Notes: a model not told the origin generated them from the sequence alone. A stretch of DNA of 64,000 nt from Chloroflexota bacterium (GCA_016861025.1 BOKO01000012.1:1-64000); one strand, 5' to 3'; shown: positions 47,574 through 60,454, counted from the first letter of the stretch. Numbers and translations: made by a program.

Positions 47574-48578
47574 ATGGTCAAAATCTCACCATCTGAAATC
47601 ACACCGGAGCACGTATTCTTGAATCGTCGGCGTTTCATGGCAGCGGCTGGGGCAACGGCGGGCGCACTGGCGCTGGCAGGCTGTTCGACCACACCCTTGA
47701 GCGGACGCGCGACCGATCTCGTGGAGAGCGATTCACCGGCGGTTGTGGTCAGGCGACCGCAAAACCTGCCGCCGGCGTTGGCGCACACAGAGCCAACAGC
47801 CAGCGTCAACCAGGACGAGCTGGGCGATCCGCTCAACAAGTTTGAGGAGATCACCAACTACAATAACTTCTACGAATTCTCCACCAACAAAGAATCCGTC
47901 GCCAGAGAAGCTGCTGGCTTCAACTCCTATCCCTGGCAGGTGGAGATCACCGGGCTGGTCAACAACCCGATGGTGCTCGACATCGACGACATTTATAAGC
48001 GCTACCCCCAGGAAGAACGCATCTACCGTCTACGTTGCGTTGAAGCGTGGTCGATGGTGATTCCGTGGGTCGGCTTTCCGATTTCGGCGATTCTGAAGGA
48101 CGCCGAGCCAAAGTCAGAGGCGCGGTATGTGCGCTTTGTCACCGTCTACCGCCCGGAGGAGATGCGCGGGCAGCGTTCAGGCATTTTGGATTGGCCCTAT
48201 CAGGAAGGATTGCGTATGGACGAAGCGATGCATCCGTTGGCGATCCTGGCGACCGGCATGTATGGCAAGCCGCTCACCAATCAACAAGGCGCACCGATCC
48301 GGCTGGTCGTGCCCTGGAAGTACGGTTTCAAGAGCATCAAGTCAGTCGTTACGCTGGAGGTCACCGACACGATCCCCGACACCACCTGGAGCGCGGCTGC
48401 ACCGCATGAATACGGCTTCTACGCCAACGTCAATCCCAATGTGAATCATCCGCGTTGGTCGCAAGCTTCCGAGCGACGCATCGGTGAAAACGGACGGCGG
48501 CCGACGCTGATGTTCAACGGCTATGAAGAAGAAGTCGCCTATCTCTACGCGGGCATGGATCTGACGCGAAGTTATTAG
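47574..48578 (+). CDS. msrP: Protein-methionine-sulfoxide reductase catalytic subunit
   Basis: A 334-residue molybdoenzyme that repairs oxidised methionine in envelope proteins. A twin-arginine signal is visible (NRRRFMAAAGATAGALALAGC, residues 17-37), which in this case also contains a lipobox-like end. The molybdenum ligand is Cys155 in RLRCVEAWSMVIPW. Other family segments are YPWQVEITGLV and PWKYGFKSIKSVV. GGAG lies about 10 nt before the ATG at 47574; an in-frame ATG at 47559 is possible. msrQ follows after 59 nt, confirming the pair. The 290-nt region upstream holds no other gene that I can see. Confidence 0.94.
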   Translation: MVKISPSEITPEHVFLNRRRFMAAAGATAGALALAGCSTTPLSGRATDLVESDSPAVVVRRPQNLPPALAHTEPTASVNQDELGDPLNKFEEITNYNNFYEFSTNKESVAREAAGFNSYPWQVEITGLVNNPMVLDIDDIYKRYPQEERIYRLRCVEAWSMVIPWVGFPISAILKDAEPKSEARYVRFVTVYRPEEMRGQRSGILDWPYQEGLRMDEAMHPLAILATGMYGKPLTNQQGAPIRLVVPWKYGFKSIKSVVTLEVTDTIPDTTWSAAAPHEYGFYANVNPNVNHPRWSQASERRIGENGRRPTLMFNGYEEEVAYLYAGMDLTRSY

Positions 48579-48637
48579 GCGCGTCAACTTGTAGAGAGAT
48601 TGGAGAACTTGGGCGGGTGTTTGGATAGGAAAGGCGA

Positions 48638-49333
48638 ATGAGCGGACAACGGGTGCGTGCAGATGGAGCTGCATCGATGGCAACCTATGTGCGCAACAAT
48701 TGGTTTTGGTGGGTGGTGACGCTGACGGCGTTGGCGCCGATGGGCTGGCTGGCGTGGCGTGCGCTCACCAACAGCCTGGGCGTCGACCCGGTCAACACCG
48801 TCAACAATGTTTCTGGCCGCGCCGCCATGATTGTGCTCTTTTTCAGCCTGGCATGCACGCCGTTGAACACGATTTTCGGCTTTCGCAGAGCGTTGACTGT
48901 GCGCAGATCGCTCGGATTGATCGCCTTTGCCTACGCCTCGTTGCATCTACTCAATTTTGTCGGGCTGGACTATGGCTTTGACTGGAATCTAATTGTGCAG
49001 GATGCCGTGCTCGACAAGCCGTACATTCTGGCAGGGAGCCTGGCGCTGCTATTGCTTGCGCTGCTGGCAATCACCTCGACGCGCGGGTGGATGCGGCGCT
49101 TGGGACGCAACTGGAAACGGCTGCATCGGCTGGTCTATGCAGCAGGCGTGCTGGTGGTGTTGCATTTTTTGTGGCAGGCGAAAGCCGCCGAACGATGGGA
49201 GCCGCTGATGTATGGTGGCGTGTTGGCGGCGTTGCTATTGGTGCGAGTTCCGGCGGTTCGCAATTGGTTGGTGCGCCAGCGCGGCGCTCGATCTGCACGC
49301 GTCTCACGTCCGCGTGCAGCGCAGGCTGATTGA
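48638..49333 (+). CDS. msrQ: MsrQ, haem-binding membrane subunit of the MsrPQ system
   Basis: A 231-residue membrane protein that supplies electrons from the quinone pool to MsrP. Six hydrophobic segments of the ferric-reductase-like domain are visible. Candidate haem ligands are His in ASLHLLNFVGLDYGF, His in WKRLHRLVYAAG and His in VVLHFLWQAKA. NVSGRAAMIVLFFSLACTPLN and RRSLGLIAFAYA are typical. AGGAAAGG lies just before the ATG. A 12-bp inverted repeat follows the stop codon. Confidence 0.93.
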   Translation: MSGQRVRADGAASMATYVRNNWFWWVVTLTALAPMGWLAWRALTNSLGVDPVNTVNNVSGRAAMIVLFFSLACTPLNTIFGFRRALTVRRSLGLIAFAYASLHLLNFVGLDYGFDWNLIVQDAVLDKPYILAGSLALLLLALLAITSTRGWMRRLGRNWKRLHRLVYAAGVLVVLHFLWQAKAAERWEPLMYGGVLAALLLVRVPAVRNWLVRQRGARSARVSRPRAAQAD

Positions 49334-49380
49334 GCATCGGGCGCTATCCTTATTACACACCAACCGTCAGCGCCCGATGC
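49334..49380. terminator. Inverted repeat between convergent msrQ and phasin-like genes
   Basis: GCATCGGGCGCT (49334-49345) begins right after the msrQ stop codon and pairs perfectly over 12 bp with 49369-49380. The loop is long (23 nt) and no T-run follows, so a bidirectional terminator is likely but not canonical. Confidence 0.5.
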
Positions 49381-49392
49381 ACATTCGACTGG

Positions 49393-49839
49393 CTAGTTGT
49401 TGTTCTGCCGCTGGTGATTCAGCGCCGACACCTTCTCATTGAGATGGCTGATCTTGCGGCTCAGCTCTTCGATGTCGCTCTTGTTGGGCACATTCAGCCG
49501 CGTCAGGATCGTTTCGACGCTTTCTTCGAGCGTGTTCGAGGCTTTGCGCGATAGCTCTTCGCGCGCCCTGACCGCCTCTGCTTCGCTGCGCTCACGTCGA
49601 GCGCGCAATTCGTTGAGCATCTTCTGCAAGTCAGCTTCTGCAACCTCGCCACGCTCCACCAACTTTGCCAGAACTTCGTTTGCCTCGTCCATACTCAACG
49701 CAACAGCGCCAAGACTCGACAAGAGCACCTTGCGCACCAAAATATAAAGATTTGCGCTTTGCACAATCAACTCGTTGCGGGCATCGATCACGGCGTCTTT
49801 CGCCTGTTCTCCGATACCCTTTTTCTCTTCTTTCGCCAT
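49393..49839 (-). CDS. Phasin-like coiled-coil protein
   Basis: A 148-residue, highly charged helical protein. The segment LVRKVLLSSLGAVALSMDEANEVLAKLVERGE resembles the PhaF/PhaI-type phasin domain. It is followed by long coiled-coil heptads (LQKMLNELRARRERSEAEA, IEELSRKISHLNEKVSALN). Phasins coat polyhydroxyalkanoate granules or serve as regulators and chaperones. No PHA synthase gene is nearby, so a granule role is unconfirmed. ATG at 49839 is preferred over the TTG at 49851. Confidence 0.68.
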   Translation of the reverse strand: MAKEEKKGIGEQAKDAVIDARNELIVQSANLYILVRKVLLSSLGAVALSMDEANEVLAKLVERGEVAEADLQKMLNELRARRERSEAEAVRAREELSRKASNTLEESVETILTRLNVPNKSDIEELSRKISHLNEKVSALNHQRQNNN

Positions 49840-50090
49840 ACTCTTTCTCAACCTTCGGCTTTGGCGGGTGTTGTACGCCGCACAACAATCGACGGATTAT
49901 AAAACACCAATTTGCAAGCAGCCAGCGTCAACTAGATGCAGGCTGCTCGCTGGGGAATTGCATCACCATTCTATGTTGTGGCTATTCTGGCGTGATTCTC
50001 GCTGGATGTTCAGCGTCTTTGCAGTTGAGGAAAAGCCAGGTTGAGCAGACATCGCGCGCACCATATCTGTCTGGCGCCCAAACCGTTTGT

Positions 50091-50810
50091 TTATGGCTGC
50101 ACAGTGACCAATGGGCGCAGACGATTGACCGTAGCTGGACCGATGCCGGGTACGCGCTCCAAATCGTCGATCGTGGCGTATGGACGATTGGCGATGATGC
50201 CCTGCGCCTTGCTGGCGCCGATTCCGGGCAACGATTCCAGTTCTGTCTGTGTGGCCGTGTTGAGATTGATCAGACCGCCGATCGAAATCGCCGCACCAGC
50301 GGAGCGCGTCTCTGGCGTCGGCGTGGGCAACAATCCCGAAAGCCCAACGGCTGGGGCAGCGCTCACGGCGCCGACGATCGGCACATGCACCTGTGCGCCG
50401 TCGAAGACGCGCTCAGCCTGGTTGATCAGCGCGGCGTCGGCGTCGCTGCGCAAACCGCCGGCTGCGGTGATGGCATCGACCACACGCGCACCGGGCGGCA
50501 GTGTAAAGGTTCCGGGCGCGACGACTGCGCCGCTGACATAGACCACGATCGGCCCTGGCGTCGGCGTCATTGTGGCGGTGGCGGTCGGCGCAGCAGTCGG
50601 GGGCGGCGCCAACTGGATCGGCGGCGGGTCGGGCTGACGCAGGACAAAGAAGCCAATGCCAGAGAGCGTGAATGCCGTAAACAGACCGAGCAAATAGGGG
50701 AGAAAGACGGCGCGCATCGGCGACGATTCCGGCAGGGCGCCCGGTTGTCCAGAGCTGGCGGCTGTGATGGGTGAAGCGTGGCTAGAAGAGGGTGGGGACG
50801 AAACGGACAT
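50091..50810 (-). CDS. comEA: ComEA-type DNA-binding competence protein
   Basis: A 239-residue protein with a cytoplasmic N-terminus, one membrane span (about residues 32-55, PYLLGLFTAFTLSGIGFFVL), a Pro/Thr-rich linker, an SLBB domain (VYVSGAVVAPGTFTLPPGARVVDAI), a second linker and C-terminal helix-hairpin-helix motifs (INLNTATQTELESLPGIGASKAQGII; RVPGIGPATVNRL). This is the receptor that binds incoming double-stranded DNA outside the membrane during transformation. AAGGAAGG lies before the ATG at 50810. comEC is not in the window. Confidence 0.92.
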   Translation of the reverse strand: MSVSSPPSSSHASPITAASSGQPGALPESSPMRAVFLPYLLGLFTAFTLSGIGFFVLRQPDPPPIQLAPPPTAAPTATATMTPTPGPIVVYVSGAVVAPGTFTLPPGARVVDAITAAGGLRSDADAALINQAERVFDGAQVHVPIVGAVSAAPAVGLSGLLPTPTPETRSAGAAISIGGLINLNTATQTELESLPGIGASKAQGIIANRPYATIDDLERVPGIGPATVNRLRPLVTVQP

Positions 50811-50893
50811 AACGCCTTCCTTGAGTGCTTGCAGGGTGTTATGCGCGTATTGTTGCGGTTTCTGCAACCGTCGTCAACGGCTATTTGTCGGAG

Positions 50894-51676
50894 TTATTGC
50901 CTGTCGCCATCCGCCATACGCGGCAGCGAGCGCCCCCCATCCATCACCAACGTCTGACCAGTCATCATGTCGAAGACAGGGGTGCAAAGCAAAGCCACCA
51001 TAGCGGCTATTTCGGCACGCGTCACCAGCCGGCGCATGGGCGTCGCCGCCACGGCGCGCGCGACGAAATCCGGCGCCATGTCTTCGTTGTCGGCGATCAG
51101 ATCGGGCGCCAGGGCGAAGACCGGCGTCTGCGGCGCCAGCTCAAGCGCCAATGCCTCGGTCAGGTGGATCACGCCGCCCTTAGCCAATCCATAGACGCTG
51201 TGGCTGCGGTGGCGATAGTCGGTGGCGGCGATGTTGATGATGCGTCCTGCGCCGCGCGCACGCATCCGCCGCCCGACATATTGTGATAGCAGGAATGTCG
51301 CACGCACGTTGCCGTTCATCACCAGATCAAAATCTTCCACGCTCAAATCGAGGAAAGGCGTATCCACATAAGGGCCGACATTGTTGACCAGAATATCGAT
51401 AGGCCCCAGTTGCTCCGACACGATTGTCGCCAGCGGTTCGATCGTTGCTGCGTCGAGCAGATCAGCTTGCACGGGCAGCGCGTTTGCGCCGTTTGCTGCA
51501 AGCTCCGCACAGAGCGCAGTCGCCGCGCGCTCGGAGCGATTGTAATGCACCGCCACCGCTGCGCCGGCCACCGCCAGCGTGCGCGCGATCGTTGCGCCCA
51601 ATCCTTGAGACGCTCCGGTCACCAGACAGACTTTGCCGTGCAGCGCTGGCGAGACTAGTGGCGCCCATTCATTCAT
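50894..51676 (-). CDS. Short-chain dehydrogenase/reductase
   Basis: A 260-residue SDR with the NAD(P)-binding TGASQGLGATIARTL, the NNVG motif (ILVNNVGPYV) and the active-site Tyr/Lys in SVYGLAKGGVIHL. At the usual catalytic serine position, about 13 residues before the tyrosine, there is Ile/Ala (INIAATDY), so catalysis may be altered or use the nearby Thr. An Asn-Arg pair after the second strand (HYNRSERA) suggests NADP preference. AAGGAGG stands 8 nt before the ATG at 51676. Substrate unknown; it is divergent from an esterase. Confidence 0.86.
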   Translation of the reverse strand: MNEWAPLVSPALHGKVCLVTGASQGLGATIARTLAVAGAAVAVHYNRSERAATALCAELAANGANALPVQADLLDAATIEPLATIVSEQLGPIDILVNNVGPYVDTPFLDLSVEDFDLVMNGNVRATFLLSQYVGRRMRARGAGRIINIAATDYRHRSHSVYGLAKGGVIHLTEALALELAPQTPVFALAPDLIADNEDMAPDFVARAVAATPMRRLVTRAEIAAMVALLCTPVFDMMTGQTLVMDGGRSLPRMADGDRQ

Positions 51677-51794
51677 GTATGCATCCTCCTTACCGGCCAA
51701 ACGACAAATTCCAGACAAATGCGGTATCCTTTGGGACTAGAGGCGTTTTCGCCAACACGCAAAGAGCAAGCATATTGCACCGGGAACAAAATCA

Positions 51795-52436
51795 ATGACG
51801 CAGAATACTTTACACCAAAATATGCCGGTGGCGCACTACGGCGCGAAGATCGAGCAAGCGGCGGCGGCTATGATCATGGTGCACGGTCGCGGCGCCACGG
51901 CGCAAGACATCTTGTATCTCGCCCATGAGTTTCAGGCGCCGCAGGTTGCGTTTTTTGCGCCGCAGGCCGCCAACAACACATGGTATCCCAATCGCTTTGT
52001 TGCGCCGGTCGCCACGAACGAGCCGTGGCTGTCGTCGGCGCTGCAAGTGCTCGACGATCTGATTGCATCGCTTGTCGGCGCGGGAATGACGCACAGACGC
52101 ATCTTTCTGCTTGGCTTTTCGCAGGGCGGCTGTCTGGCGACTGAATACGCGGCGCGCAATCCACGCCGTTACGCCGGGGTGATCGGCTTGAGCGCCGGCT
52201 TGATTGAGCATGGCGACCAACCGCGCACCTACACCGGCTCGCTGGAAGGGACGCCCGTGTTGCTCGGCTGCAGCGACGTGGATTTTCACATTCCTGTGAC
52301 GCGCGTCGAACGCACGGCGCGCCTGTTCCAAGAGCTTGGCGCAACAGTTGACCTGCGCATCTACCCAGGGATAGGACACACTGTCAACCAGGACGAAATC
52401 GAGGCGATCCAGCATTTGCTCGACGGTGTGATTTAA
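51795..52436 (+). CDS. Phospholipase/carboxylesterase-family alpha/beta hydrolase
   Basis: A 213-residue hydrolase. The nucleophile is Ser109 in LLGFSQGGCLA. Asp161 or Asp163 in GCSDVDFHIPV and His195 in YPGIGHTVNQDE complete the triad. An oxyanion-side HGRGATAQDIL motif is present. The PF02230-type family cleaves carboxyl esters of small substrates. No signal peptide. It ends 51 nt from the convergent aspartokinase gene. Confidence 0.9.
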   Translation: MTQNTLHQNMPVAHYGAKIEQAAAAMIMVHGRGATAQDILYLAHEFQAPQVAFFAPQAANNTWYPNRFVAPVATNEPWLSSALQVLDDLIASLVGAGMTHRRIFLLGFSQGGCLATEYAARNPRRYAGVIGLSAGLIEHGDQPRTYTGSLEGTPVLLGCSDVDFHIPVTRVERTARLFQELGATVDLRIYPGIGHTVNQDEIEAIQHLLDGVI

Positions 52437-52487
52437 CAGTGTGGTGTAACAGTACACCCGAAGCAAAGTGCACGCTCTCACCCTGAA

Positions 52488-53939
<1,452 letters not shown>

Positions 53940-53981
53940 CTTCTTTCCTGGCCTTTCTCTTCAGTTTTTTTGCTCAAACAT

Positions 53982-54014
53982 AAAAAATCCCTCTTGCCAT
54001 CAAGACAAGAGGGA
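53982..54014 (-). terminator. Riboswitch expression-platform terminator before lysC
   Basis: A 9-bp stem (54006-54014 with 53988-53996, 9-nt loop) is followed on the minus strand by TTTTTT. It lies between the SAM aptamer and the lysC start. The CCTCT in its first arm can pair with AGAGG at the 3' end of the aptamer's P1 helix, giving an antiterminator when SAM is low. Confidence 0.92.
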
Positions 54015-54040
54015 CGCATCGGACGAACCTGAGTTGCCGC

Positions 54041-54160
<120 letters not shown>

Positions 54161-54181
54161 CACGCTATACAATTGGCGGAA

Positions 54182-54211
54182 ACTATAGCAGGAGAGTGGG
54201 AGAGGTGTCAA
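54182..54211 (-). promoter_or_regulatory. Promoter of the SAM riboswitch-lysC transcript
   Basis: On the minus strand TTGACA (54211-54206) and TATAGT (54187-54182) are 18 nt apart. Transcription would start about 17 nt before the aptamer. Confidence 0.8.
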
Positions 54212-54412
54212 AAAAGGTGGAGGGTGGGGGCGTGCTTCCGGCTGCGCCTCGAATGACGCAGTTGCAACCCTTCTGTCTTAAGCGTGGCCTATCCTCCGTA
54301 GTAGAACGGGCTTTCTGATTTGCGACGGCTGTAGGGTATACTAAACCGAAAGGCACTTCCAGGCGATCAAAGTGCAATAATCCGTGCATCGACACAGGAA
54401 AGGAGATTCGAT

Positions 54413-54703
54413 ATGACACCCCTTGAAAAGTCACGCGCTGGTCTCCATCTGCTAAAAGAAGCGATTGTCGATTATCTTGTGCAGCACCCCGAAGGACTGA
54501 CCAACATCGAGATCACACGCGGACTCGAATTGGAGTCAGATTTCGAGGGAGGGCAAAAGAATTACTTGTCGTGGTCGATACTCGGCATTTTACTTGCCGA
54601 GAAAACAGTGCGTTATGAGAAACTTGGGAATACGCGCCGCTATTTTGTGGACACGATTTACCTCCAGATGCGTGAAAATCGAAGCGACTCCCGTGTCGGC
54701 TGA
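54413..54703 (+). CDS. Small winged-helix-like protein
   Basis: A 96-residue protein with a predicted winged-helix core: LKEAIVDYLVQHPEGLTNIEITRGLEL followed by NYLSWSILGILLAEKTVRYEK and a short wing (LGNTRRYF). I recall similar small proteins in Chloroflexota and cyanobacteria, some beside restriction enzymes, but no function is established. AAAGGAG lies 7 nt before the ATG. The region around it has a lower GC content than the flanking operons. It may be a DNA-binding regulator. Confidence 0.65.
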   Translation: MTPLEKSRAGLHLLKEAIVDYLVQHPEGLTNIEITRGLELESDFEGGQKNYLSWSILGILLAEKTVRYEKLGNTRRYFVDTIYLQMRENRSDSRVG

Positions 54704-54862
54704 ACTTGAAAATGCTCTGCTCACCTTTTGCGCCGAGTATGTTGTTGTTCTGACACACACGGCACGATATTAGCAATGTTGTATGTGACACGGCTAGCAC
54801 ACTATAGCATCGCATACGCCGAAAGCCATCTGTGCCCACTCGAGAACTCCATTGATGCAGCG

Positions 54863-55306
54863 TTAATCCGTTTCCTTGTTAAGCAAAATTTCCTGCAACG
54901 GATTGCCGCCGTCGATGAACAGTCTCCCATCTGGGGTCAAAGCCGCTGCGATACGCTGACGGGCGCGTTTGGCTAGTTCAGGGTGGCGCCCATCTAATGC
55001 ACCAACACGTATGGCAAACGCGATATCGTAAGGATTTTCACCCACTTCAAGCTCGAAATCCTCAACCGCTACCTGACGCAAACTCAATCGGCCAGAAGCA
55101 ATTTCCTCTTTTGATGCATTCCTTGCCTGCTGAATGGCTTTAGCTGAACGATCAATGGCGAGGACGTGCCCATCACCGATACGACTGACGACTGCACGCG
55201 CTGCCGCCCCGGGTCCGCACCCTATTTCCAGCACCCGAAGACCCGGACGTAATGGCAATGCCTCGACGATTGCAGCAAGTCTTGGTGATAGTGTCTTGTT
55301 CTGCAT
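54863..55306 (-). CDS. Small class I SAM-dependent methyltransferase
   Basis: A 147-residue methyltransferase with the SAM-binding loop LEIGCGPGAAARAV, the acidic residue in LAIDRSAKAIQQAR, and a short core ending in LTPDGRLFIDGG. It is shorter than most relatives, covering only the Rossmann core. No substrate can be proposed. Its 3' end faces the small winged-helix gene across 159 nt of apparently non-coding DNA. Confidence 0.83.
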   Translation of the reverse strand: MQNKTLSPRLAAIVEALPLRPGLRVLEIGCGPGAAARAVVSRIGDGHVLAIDRSAKAIQQARNASKEEIASGRLSLRQVAVEDFELEVGENPYDIAFAIRVGALDGRHPELAKRARQRIAAALTPDGRLFIDGGNPLQEILLNKETD

Positions 55307-55686
55307 TGTATAGCCTTCCGAAAATATATTAATGCAGATATGCTAACGTCAATCTGTGGAGGAAGGCAAATGCGGCCCAACTACTCAATCATTGGTACGC
55401 AAACAAATTGCTTGACTACGAAGCGGTCGAGCAATGGTAACCGGCGCGCTTGCCTTCAGAATTGATAAAGCCCCCTTATCGCCTGCTCGCCAAACCATCT
55501 CTTACAGTCGATGTCATGTGCAAGCGTGGATGCAAAGAATTGAAAAGCTTGAGCGAGGTCAACCGAACTATGATGCAGCTGGCGATGGCGCAAGGGCATG
55601 ACCGATTGGTTGCGCCCTAACGCGTTTCGATTGTGCAGGACGCATACGATCCGCCGGCTCTGATTGAGCGGCGTTTCCCGCCAGCT
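55307..55686. other. Gene-poor, lower-GC region, possibly decayed coding DNA
   Basis: No convincing gene is present. Short protein-like fragments interrupted by stops appear on the plus strand, for example around 55377-55437 (QLLNHWYANKLLDYEAVEQW) and around 55494-55595, which suggests a degraded gene. A minus-strand frame of 81 codons (55456-55701) lacks a binding site and any recognisable motif. Confidence 0.4.
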
Positions 55687-55716
55687 TTGCTCGTAGATCA
55701 CGGGCTATGTTATGAT
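55687..55716 (+). promoter_or_regulatory. Candidate promoter for mutS2
   Basis: TTGCTC (55687-55692) and TATGAT (55711-55716) are 18 nt apart and 37 nt before the mutS2 ATG at 55753. Confidence 0.5.
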
Positions 55717-55752
55717 GCTCGTTACGTTTGTCACCAGATGGGGTGAGGGAAC

Positions 55753-58194
<2,442 letters not shown>

Positions 58195-58228
58195 ATCGCA
58201 GCGGTTGAACAAGGAATCTTCCATCTTT

Positions 58229-59206
58229 ATGACACATTCGATTGACAAAATTCGCTGCAGCGTGGGCGTGACAGCCTACAATGAAGAAGCAAATATTGGG
58301 TCGCTGCTGGCTGCATTGCTTGATCAGCATCTTCATCAGGTCGAGATCGTTGAAATCATCGTAGTCGCCAGTGCGTGCACAGACCGCACAGTGGAGATTG
58401 TCAGAGAGTTCATGGCGCTTGATGAGCGCATCCAGTTGATCGAACAGCCCAGACGTGAAGGCAAGACCAGCGCGATCAACCTGTTCCTCAAGGCGGCGAG
58501 TTGCGACATTTGCGTGCTCGAAAGCGGCGATACATTGCCACACGAGTACGCGGTCGAGCACATGGTGCGCATGTTCCGCGACCCGGCGGTCGGCATGGTC
58601 GGCGCACAGAAGATGGCGGTGGACACGCCTGACCATATCGTCGGCCTGCTCAGCCACCTGCGCCTGCGCATGGAACACGAACTTTGTCTCGAAATTCCGC
58701 GGTTGGGCGAAATGATCGCCTTCCGCAAAGTCTTTGAGCAGATTCCGCCCGATGTGGCGATGGACGAAGCCTTTGTCGAGGCGATTGTCGTGCGCCAGGG
58801 AATGCAGGTGCGATATGCGCCCGATGCAATCGTTTATAACACCGGACCAACAACTGTCAGCGACTTTATACGCCAGCGTCGGCGCAACCATGCGGGTCAC
58901 CTCTACCTGAAACACAAATATGGCTACAAAGTCAGCAGCATGCAGAATAGCCGCGTGGCGCGCATTGCACTCAAGGAGTTATGGGGCATCATTCGTCTGG
59001 TGTGGGTTCTTTTCTTATTGGCGATGATCGAAGGCGTCAGTCGCCTGCTCGGCTGGTATGACTTTGCGATCAAGCGCGACCGTCACGTCGTCTGGAACAT
59101 GGCGTGGACGCAGAAGCAAAATGTCCGCGATGTGCGGCTCAACCGCGAAAACGGCGCCGCTCAAGAAGCATTTTCGATCAAGACGCACACGCAGTTGGAG
59201 CGGTAA
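58229..59206 (+). CDS. Family 2 glycosyltransferase
   Basis: A 325-residue GT-A glycosyltransferase with CSVGVTAYNEEANIGSLLAAL at the start. The nucleotide-sugar region has VASACTDRTVEIV and EGKTSAINLF. The usual DxD is replaced by ESGDTLP, and the catalytic Asp/Glu region is AMDEAFVE. A QRRRNHAGHLYL motif takes the place of QxxRW. A C-terminal hydrophobic segment (LVWVLFLLAMIEGVSRLLGWY) suggests membrane association. The product sugar is unknown. ATG at 58229 is preferred over TTG at 58205. A repeat array separates it from the flippase-like gene. Confidence 0.88.
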   Translation: MTHSIDKIRCSVGVTAYNEEANIGSLLAALLDQHLHQVEIVEIIVVASACTDRTVEIVREFMALDERIQLIEQPRREGKTSAINLFLKAASCDICVLESGDTLPHEYAVEHMVRMFRDPAVGMVGAQKMAVDTPDHIVGLLSHLRLRMEHELCLEIPRLGEMIAFRKVFEQIPPDVAMDEAFVEAIVVRQGMQVRYAPDAIVYNTGPTTVSDFIRQRRRNHAGHLYLKHKYGYKVSSMQNSRVARIALKELWGIIRLVWVLFLLAMIEGVSRLLGWYDFAIKRDRHVVWNMAWTQKQNVRDVRLNRENGAAQEAFSIKTHTQLER

Positions 59207-59208
59207 AA

Positions 59209-59264
59209 AATGTTGCGTGGTTCGTGGTGCGTGGTTCAAGATGTAACGCAACATGCAACATGAA
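59209..59264. repeat. Inverted heptamer array (GTGTTGC family) before the flippase-like gene
   Basis: Four to five 7-nt units (GTTGCGT, GGTTCGT, GGTGCGT, GGTTCAA) are followed by the facing units ACGCAACATGCAACAT. It begins 2 nt after the glycosyltransferase stop codon and ends just before the next start. Confidence 0.7.
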
Positions 59265-59275
59265 CTACGCCGCCT

Positions 59276-60322
59276 ATGTCATCTATGTCTAAGTCTCGAC
59301 TGATCGATCTGCTCAAACTCTTCGTCGCCATTGGCTTGCTGGTCTGGTTGGTGCTGCGGCTGCCAGACCCGACGGCGCTGTGGTGGCAGATCGTTCATGC
59401 CAACAAGTGGTTGTTGCTGTTCGGGGCGTTCTGTTACGCCAGCGCAGTCGCCATCAGCGGGCTAAAGTGGGGCGTGTTGTTGCGCGCAGCTGGCATCGAC
59501 CTGCCGCGCAGCCGTTTGCTCTCCTATCAATGGATCGCCGAGTTCTTCAATAACTTTCTACCCGCACAGGTGGGCGGCGACGTGATGCGCGGCTACGCCG
59601 TCGCCGTTGACACGCGCCGCAAAGCCGACGCCGCCGCCAGCGTCTTGATCGACCGTTTTATCGGACTGATGATCTTTATGCTCTTTGCTGCAGTTGCGTC
59701 GAGCGCCGTGTTGCTCTGGGGCAAGCCGGACGGTCAGCCTTTTTCGACCGAAGGCGCCATCTTTATGCGTTTTGCCGCGATCGGCAGTTCGCTGGCGACC
59801 TTTGCGCTGTTCATCGTTGTCATGACGTTGTTGAGCCGCCGTCTCAAACGTTGGATGGAGCAGTTGCTTGGTTTGCTGCCCTTCAGCGCAAAGACGCTGC
59901 CGCTCTGGAACAAGCTGGCGGCGGCGTTTGGCGTCTATCGCGAGCACCCAGGCGCGCTGTTGCTCACTGCGCTGGGCAGCACGGCGATCGTCATTATCAC
60001 CAGCCTCAACATCTGGTTGATTGCGCGCGCCATCCAGCCGGACAGCATCTCGATGATCGAGGTGCTGGTCATCAACCCGCTTGTGGTTTTTGCCACGATC
60101 ATTGTCCCGCTTTCGCCAGGTGGACTCGGCGTGCGACAGGTCTCATTTGCCGGCTTGTTCCTGTTTATGGGCGCAGGTTATGAACTGGGCACTGCAGTGG
60201 GTCTGCTGCAACAATTCATCGGCTATATCGTCAGCGCGCCCGGCGGCGTCCTTTGGGCGCGCAGCAATCGCTCGCATACGAAGAACACTGCCGCAGCGGA
60301 AATTTCTGTCAAACCGCATTGA
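59276..60322 (+). CDS. Lysylphosphatidylglycerol synthase-type TM / flippase-like membrane protein
   Basis: A 348-residue protein with about eight membrane segments of the UPF0104/AglD-type. Recognisable stretches are LLSYQWIAEFFNNFLPAQVGGDVMRGY, ASVLIDRFIGLMIFM and the late VPLSPGGLGVRQVSFAGLFLFMG. Members are thought to flip lipid-linked substrates or act with glycosyltransferases on lipid carriers, which suits the adjacent family 2 glycosyltransferase. Start choice between ATG 59276 and 59285 is open; no clear binding site is seen. Confidence 0.83.
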   Translation: MSSMSKSRLIDLLKLFVAIGLLVWLVLRLPDPTALWWQIVHANKWLLLFGAFCYASAVAISGLKWGVLLRAAGIDLPRSRLLSYQWIAEFFNNFLPAQVGGDVMRGYAVAVDTRRKADAAASVLIDRFIGLMIFMLFAAVASSAVLLWGKPDGQPFSTEGAIFMRFAAIGSSLATFALFIVVMTLLSRRLKRWMEQLLGLLPFSAKTLPLWNKLAAAFGVYREHPGALLLTALGSTAIVIITSLNIWLIARAIQPDSISMIEVLVINPLVVFATIIVPLSPGGLGVRQVSFAGLFLFMGAGYELGTAVGLLQQFIGYIVSAPGGVLWARSNRSHTKNTAAAEISVKPH

Positions 60323-60393
60323 CGGTTTTCACCACAAATTCTTTCAATTTTGCGATTGGCGTTCTAAAGTGTGAACCGATTTGATCGTGTAGC

Positions 60394-60454
60394 GTGTTGC
60401 ATGTAGCGTGTTGCGTGGTTTGTGTCTCTTGACGCAACACGCAGCACGCAACAC
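60394..60454. repeat. Inverted heptamer array (GTGTTGC family) before the HD-domain gene
   Basis: The arms 60394-60416 and 60432-60454 pair as 7 bp plus 11 bp with a mismatched 5-nt internal loop and a 15-nt terminal loop. It lies in the 152-nt gap before the HD hydrolase gene, ending 20 nt before its ATG. No Shine-Dalgarno sequence is seen there. Confidence 0.85.

Noticed and set aside
55456..55701. 81-codon minus-strand frame before mutS2
   Set aside because: It has no binding site, no motif and overlaps the mutS2 promoter candidate.
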